Positions 60,066 through 64,000 of a stretch of DNA of 64,000 bases are shown piece by piece. The notes below the pieces were generated by a model. It was not told where the DNA came from, ran no database searches, and saw only the letters and a list, made by a program, of their open reading frames with translations. The stretch lies in contig CP136069.1 in NCBI GenBank assembly GCA_032622095.1, positions 107,288,278-107,352,277 on the forward strand. The letters are read 5' to 3'. Every line of letters starts with the position of its first letter. Within the stretch, counting starts at the first letter, position 1. Both the position numbers and the translations under genes were made by a program. This stretch comes from Siphonodentalium dalli (lineage: Eukaryota > Mollusca > Scaphopoda > Gadilida > Siphonodentaliidae).

Positions 60066-60620
60066 ACTAGAGATGGGCCTGTCCCAGATGGGACTGAGGT
60101 ATACCCCCCGTATTCAACATGTTATTAGAATGTAGTAGCTCGGCAAAATTATGCATGTTGCGAAAATGTTCTAAGTAAAAAAAAGAGGAATAACTTAACA
60201 AAAAAAAGTCGGAAAGACGTCATAATCGCAGGTGCACAGGTTCCCATTGTACTATATATCAATGCCAAGATTAAAAAACATTGACCTAAAAATGTAGGAA
60301 TAAATGCTGGGACAAAAATATGCATGTTGCAAACAAATTCTAAGTAAAAAAAATGGGGATAACTCCACCAAAAAATGTCGGACAGAGGTCATAATCACAG
60401 GTGCACAGGTTCCCATGGTACTAAATATCTGTGCCAAGTTTTTAAAAAATTGACAAAAAAATGTAGGAATAAAAGCTCGGACAAAATTATGCATGTTGCA
60501 AAAAACTTTCTAAGTCGAAAAAGGGGGGATAACGCCACCAAAAAAAGTCCGCCATACGTCATAATCGCAGGTGCACATGTTCCCATGGTGATTGATGTCT
60601 GTGTCTTATTAACTCTGTTC
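60066..60620 (+). repeat. HINE-like family D, head and four units
   Basis: The head GTCCCAGATGGGAC is followed by GAGGTATACCCCCC. Four units of about 120-150 bp then repeat attatgcatgttgc, taagtcgaaaaagggg, ataactccaccaaaaaa, tcataatcgcaggtgcacag and gttcccatgg. It stops without a tail. Confidence 0.75.
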
Positions 60621-60714
60621 TGCAAGGTCACAATGGCAAAGTATGTGACATCCGACAACTTGAACTTGGTATTTATATTGAGAAACGTGTCAATTAATTA
60701 GTTGACTTATTTTA

Positions 60715-60768
60715 ACAAGACAGTCAATGACTGTGGGGGTCGTTCACCAGACTGAAAAGACGGAGAAG
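60715..60768 (+). repeat. Family A head fragment
   Basis: CAGTCAATGACTG at 60,721, then GGGGTCGTTCACCAGACTG. The rest of the element is absent. Confidence 0.75.
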
Positions 60769-60824
60769 AGTACATTAGACAGTACGTTGTTATAACGTGG
60801 TTAGTTTTTCCAACAAAAAAATAA

Positions 60825-62326
60825 TGTGTCATTCAATGACACTGTAGCTCAATTTGGGGAGTCGTTAATAATTTTATGCGGAGCAGTCAATAGAATGATA
60901 AAGAAGGAAAGTCAAAAAGGTTCAGTAAATGGATTGTATTTCGTAAATAAAATTAATTTCATTTCAAACATTTTTCCATTAAATGTGGGCTGCAGGGTAT
61001 GCCGATGGATTCCAATGTATATCCAAGATTGCTCCAGGCGCCACATTTATAAAAAATTTCGGAAGAATTGGACAGCTTCCATCTAGAGGTAACACCAAAG
61101 AACCATATGTTTGGATGAGGATGGATTCAGATGTGAAATCCAAGATAGCCGCTGGCAACCATGTTTTTTGGAAAACATCGTTGGCTCCTATTTGGAGATC
61201 ACCCTGAATATCCTTATGAAGTTTGGTGATGATCGGAAGAGAGATGTGGCCTGCAGGTTGTGCCAAAGGATTTAGTCAGACTAAAAACAAGAAGGCCGTT
61301 GGCAGCCATGTTTTTCAACAAATTTTGAAAAAAATAATTGGCTCCCATCTAGAGGTCATCATGAAGATGCATATAAATTTTGGTGATGATTGCACGAGGG
61401 ATGTGGTCTGTAGGGTGTGCCAAAGGATTTAGTCATGCAAAGAGTTAAATACAAGATGGCTGTGGCGGCCATGTTTTTAATCGAAAAACATTTGATAGCT
61501 CTCATCTAGAGGTGATCCTAAACATGCCTGTAAATTTCCAAAACATTTCATTAGATATATGATGGCTGCAGGGCGTGCCAATGAATTCAAATTTGAAATC
61601 CAAGATGGCTGCTGGTGGCCATGTTTTTAAAAAACAAATTTCAGAAATAATCGATGGCTGCCATCTAAAGGTTACCCTGAAGATCCGTATGAAGTTTGAT
61701 GATGATTGGAGGATGGATGTGGCCTGTAGAGTGTGCCAAAGATTTAGTCATGCAAAGAGTAAAATATTAAGATGGCTGCTGGCAGCCATGTTTTTAACAA
61801 ATTCGGAAATAATTGATGGCTCCCATCTAGAGGTCATCCCGAAGATCCATATGAAGTTTGGTGGCGATCGGATGATGAATGTGTCCTGTAGGGTATGCCA
61901 AAGGATTTAGTCATGCACAGAGTAAAATTCAAGATGGCTGCCGGCAGCCATGTTTTTCATCTAAAATCGCTAGAATTTCATAGCTCCCATCTGGAGGTGA
62001 TCCTAAACATGCCTGTAAATTTAAAAGCATTTCTCCAATAAATCCGGGCTGCAGGGTGTGGCAATGGATTCAAATTTCAAATCCAAAATGGCTGCTGGTG
62101 GGCATGATTTTAAAAGAATTTCGGAAAAATCGATGGCTCCCATCTAGGGGTCACCCTGAAGATCCATATGAAGTTTGGTGATGATCGGATGAGAGATGCT
62201 GCCTGTAGGGTGAGCCAAAGGAAATTGTTGATGGACGGACGGACAACGGATGCCAATCCTCGGCAATAGCTCAAACTTTACAAAGTAAAGTTGAGCAACT
62301 TTACAATGTAAAGTTGAGCTAAAAAG
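60825..62326 (+). mobile_element. HINE-like family B element, full length
   Basis: Head variant gtgtcattcaatgacact with TAGCTCAATTTGG; seven or so units (60,985-62,210) with ctagaggt, ccctgaagatcc, atgaagtttggtgatgatcg and gccaaaggatttagtcatgc; gatggacggacggacaacgg; and a tail whose hairpin CTTTAC-AAA-GTAAAG is partly doubled before TTGAGCTAAAAA. Units are a different subtype from those at 13,440-15,900 (aagtttggtgatgatcg instead of tttcatgatgatcag). Confidence 0.82.
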
Positions 62327-62330
62327 AAAA

Positions 62331-62405
62331 AACGAGAGGCCGATCACAATTGGCAGATGTTTAACCCACCCCTTGGCGATGGTAAATTACTATGATCGGA
62401 ATCAC
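62331..62405 (+). repeat. Family C head fragment, immediately after family B tail
   Basis: aacgagaggccgatcacaat, ggcagatgtttaacccaccc, then ctatgatcggaatcac; nearly identical to 1,547-1,624. The palindrome is damaged (AATTGGC). Confidence 0.7.
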
Positions 62406-62684
62406 AATTAGAGTTTTGATGTTGAATTATAAAGTATACTGTTATGTACTATTATAGACAAATGTACATAACACAAATTATTGGAATATGATATCCTGGC
62501 CTGGACATCTTCCCCCCACTCCACTTCAAACCCTGACTCAAACAACTTTTTTTCAGAATAAGTTAATTTCTCGCCATGTCACATTACTATATAAAGCAAA
62601 CTATTATATATAAAACCATAAAAGTATTGTTTGTCCTGGCCTGGACATCTTCCCCCCACCCCAAACCCTGACTCACGGTTTCAT
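62406..62684. repeat. Direct repeats of cctggcctggacatcttcc
   Basis: cctggcctggacatcttcccc with accctgactcaaacaac occurs at 62,494 and 62,636. Weaker or inverted forms lie at 62,894 and 63,195. These flank the palindrome that follows. Confidence 0.6.
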
Positions 62685-62945
62685 GAGAAAAAGTTGTTTG
62701 AGTCAGGGTTTGGTGTGGGGGGACATGTCCACATCTTGATATTTTCCCCCCTCCATCCAGCACCTACATCACAAAAGTTACTCTTATGGTTTTTTGCTTA
62801 TTTTGCTTTATATAAAAGCAAAATAAGCAAAGAACCATAAGAGTAATTTTTGTGATGTAGGTGTTGGATGGAGAGGGGAAACTATCAAGATCTGGACATC
62901 TCCCCCTCACCACACCAAACCCTGACTCAAACAACTTTTTCTCGG
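62685..62945. repeat. ~260-bp near-perfect palindrome
   Basis: The two ~130-bp arms meet near 62,811 (ttttgctttatataaaagc). Mirrored landmarks, outside in: aaaaagttgtttgagtcagg, tttggtgtggggg, acatcttgata, ctccatccarcacctacatc, acaaaarttactcttatggt. Mismatches are few. Confidence 0.88.
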
Positions 62946-63241
62946 AAGTTAATTTCTCGCAGTTTCATGACTAACCCCGCCCACCCTAGATATCTCCCAC
63001 ACCCCCCATGTATGATTAAAAAAAATGACCAGAAAAATGCTATCTGAGATTAAAATTAATATTTATTGAAATTAAAAAAAAATCTCCCCCCCCCCCCCCC
63101 CAAGTGACAACATTTTTTCTCTCCATTTGATACCATTTAATCCTGAAAAGGCCAGAACAATGTTTTTTTTTTTATATAAATTTTTTTTAAGTGTCCTGGC
63201 CTGGATATCCCCCGTCCCCCACCCAGCACATACATGACAAA
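62946..63241. other. Spacer with C tract
   Basis: C tract at about 63,086-63,101 and T tract at 63,163. No gene seen. Confidence 0.35.
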
Positions 63242-64000
63242 TGAAAGTGTCAATGACACTGTAGCACAACTTGGAAAGGGAATAATTTCATGTGTCAATC
63301 GAGCGATTAGGAATGTGGAAAGTTGAAATGTAATACTAGATTATCAACATGAAGAGATATATATAAAGTAAAATCCAAGATGGTTGCTGGCGGCTCTGTT
63401 TCCAACGAAATTCAAAAACATTAGATAGCTTCCATCTATTAGATGAATATCAAGATCAATATGAAGTTTGGTGATGATCGGATGAGGGAAGTTGTCTGTA
63501 GGGTGGGCCAAAGAATTTCGGCATGCAAACAGTGAAATCCAAGATGACTGCCTGGGGACATGTTTTATACCCCAAAATGACTCGTTCCCATCTATATGTC
63601 AATGCTTAGCATTGAATGCTAACAGCCATAACAAATTTCATAATGATCGGACCAAAGCTACGACTTGTAGTCCATGCCCAAGTATATAGTAATGCAATGA
63701 GTAAAATCCAAGATGACAGCCAGCGGCCATGTTTTATGGCTGAATTACCCCAAAATGACTCGTTCCCCATCTAAATGTCAATATTAACATCCATACAAAT
63801 TTCATGATGATCAGCTGAACAGTTCGACCTGTAGCCCGTGCTAATGGATTGAATTTTGAAATCAAAGATGGCCACTGGCGGCCTTGTTGTTTTACCGAAT
63901 GACCGCAAAATGATGTTTCCCCATCTACATGTCAATGTCAACAGCCATGACAAATTTCATAATGATCGGACCAAAGGATTTAGTCATGCAAAGAGTAAAA
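63242..64000 (+). repeat. HINE-like family B, runs off the window
   Basis: Head GTGTCAATGACAC with TGTAGCACAACTTGG, then units of the tttcatgatgatcag subtype as at 14,450-15,900. The first unit (63,370-63,510) closely matches 14,440-14,600. Tail not reached. Confidence 0.78.

Overview
The window is eukaryotic nuclear DNA from an animal. It is AT-rich, has spliceosomal introns, contains very little coding sequence, and most of it is recognisable as repeats. The repeat content (pearl/HINE-like elements with ACGG microsatellites, hAT relics, foldback elements) suggests a marine invertebrate. A bivalve or other mollusc is plausible, but the sequence alone does not settle the phylum.

The one gene I can identify firmly is on the minus strand: the 3' end of a UBR5/hyd-type HECT E3 ubiquitin ligase. 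Its last three coding exons lie at 59,343-59,487, 45,962-46,047 and 18,041-18,253. They join in matching phases, encode 147 consecutive residues of the HECT domain, and end with the catalytic-cysteine segment and the C-terminal FGFV. The two introns are about 13.3 kb and 27.7 kb and are full of transposons. Upstream exons must lie beyond 64,000. A candidate first coding exon of a second gene (plus strand, 21,361-21,557, acidic/serine-rich, resembling P2X7-like cytoplasmic-domain proteins) lies inside the large intron in antisense.

Layout: 1-8,200, two identical 1,618-bp hAT elements with different 8-bp target duplications, one splitting an older repeat. 8,200-16,040, pearl/HINE-like families, an 869-bp inverted-repeat element and nested inverted repeats. 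16,040-18,253, UBR5 3' region and last exon. 18,600-25,500, further HINE-like copies, the candidate exon and a palindromic satellite. 25,500-41,500, foldback elements, TA-flanked inverted-repeat elements and two more hAT-type elements. 41,508-44,220, an eight-unit tandem array of a tRNA-like (SINE-like) 334/337-bp unit with a three-unit higher-order pattern, flanked by a 13-bp direct repeat. 44,230-59,340, more HINE-like copies with long internal hairpins, two LINE remnants and a hAT-type element around the middle UBR5 exon. 59,500-64,000, nested repeats and a ~260-bp palindrome.

The most interesting pattern is that at least four repeat families with unrelated sequence share one architecture. 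Each has a short perfect palindrome at the head, then a short sequence that is complementary to the 3' arm of a tail hairpin, then tandem 100-190-bp units, a GGAC-type microsatellite, the hairpin and usually an A-rich end. This matches what is known of pearl/HINE elements (non-autonomous Helitron2/Helentron relatives). The parallel families suggest a modular system in which ends diverge while the plan is kept.
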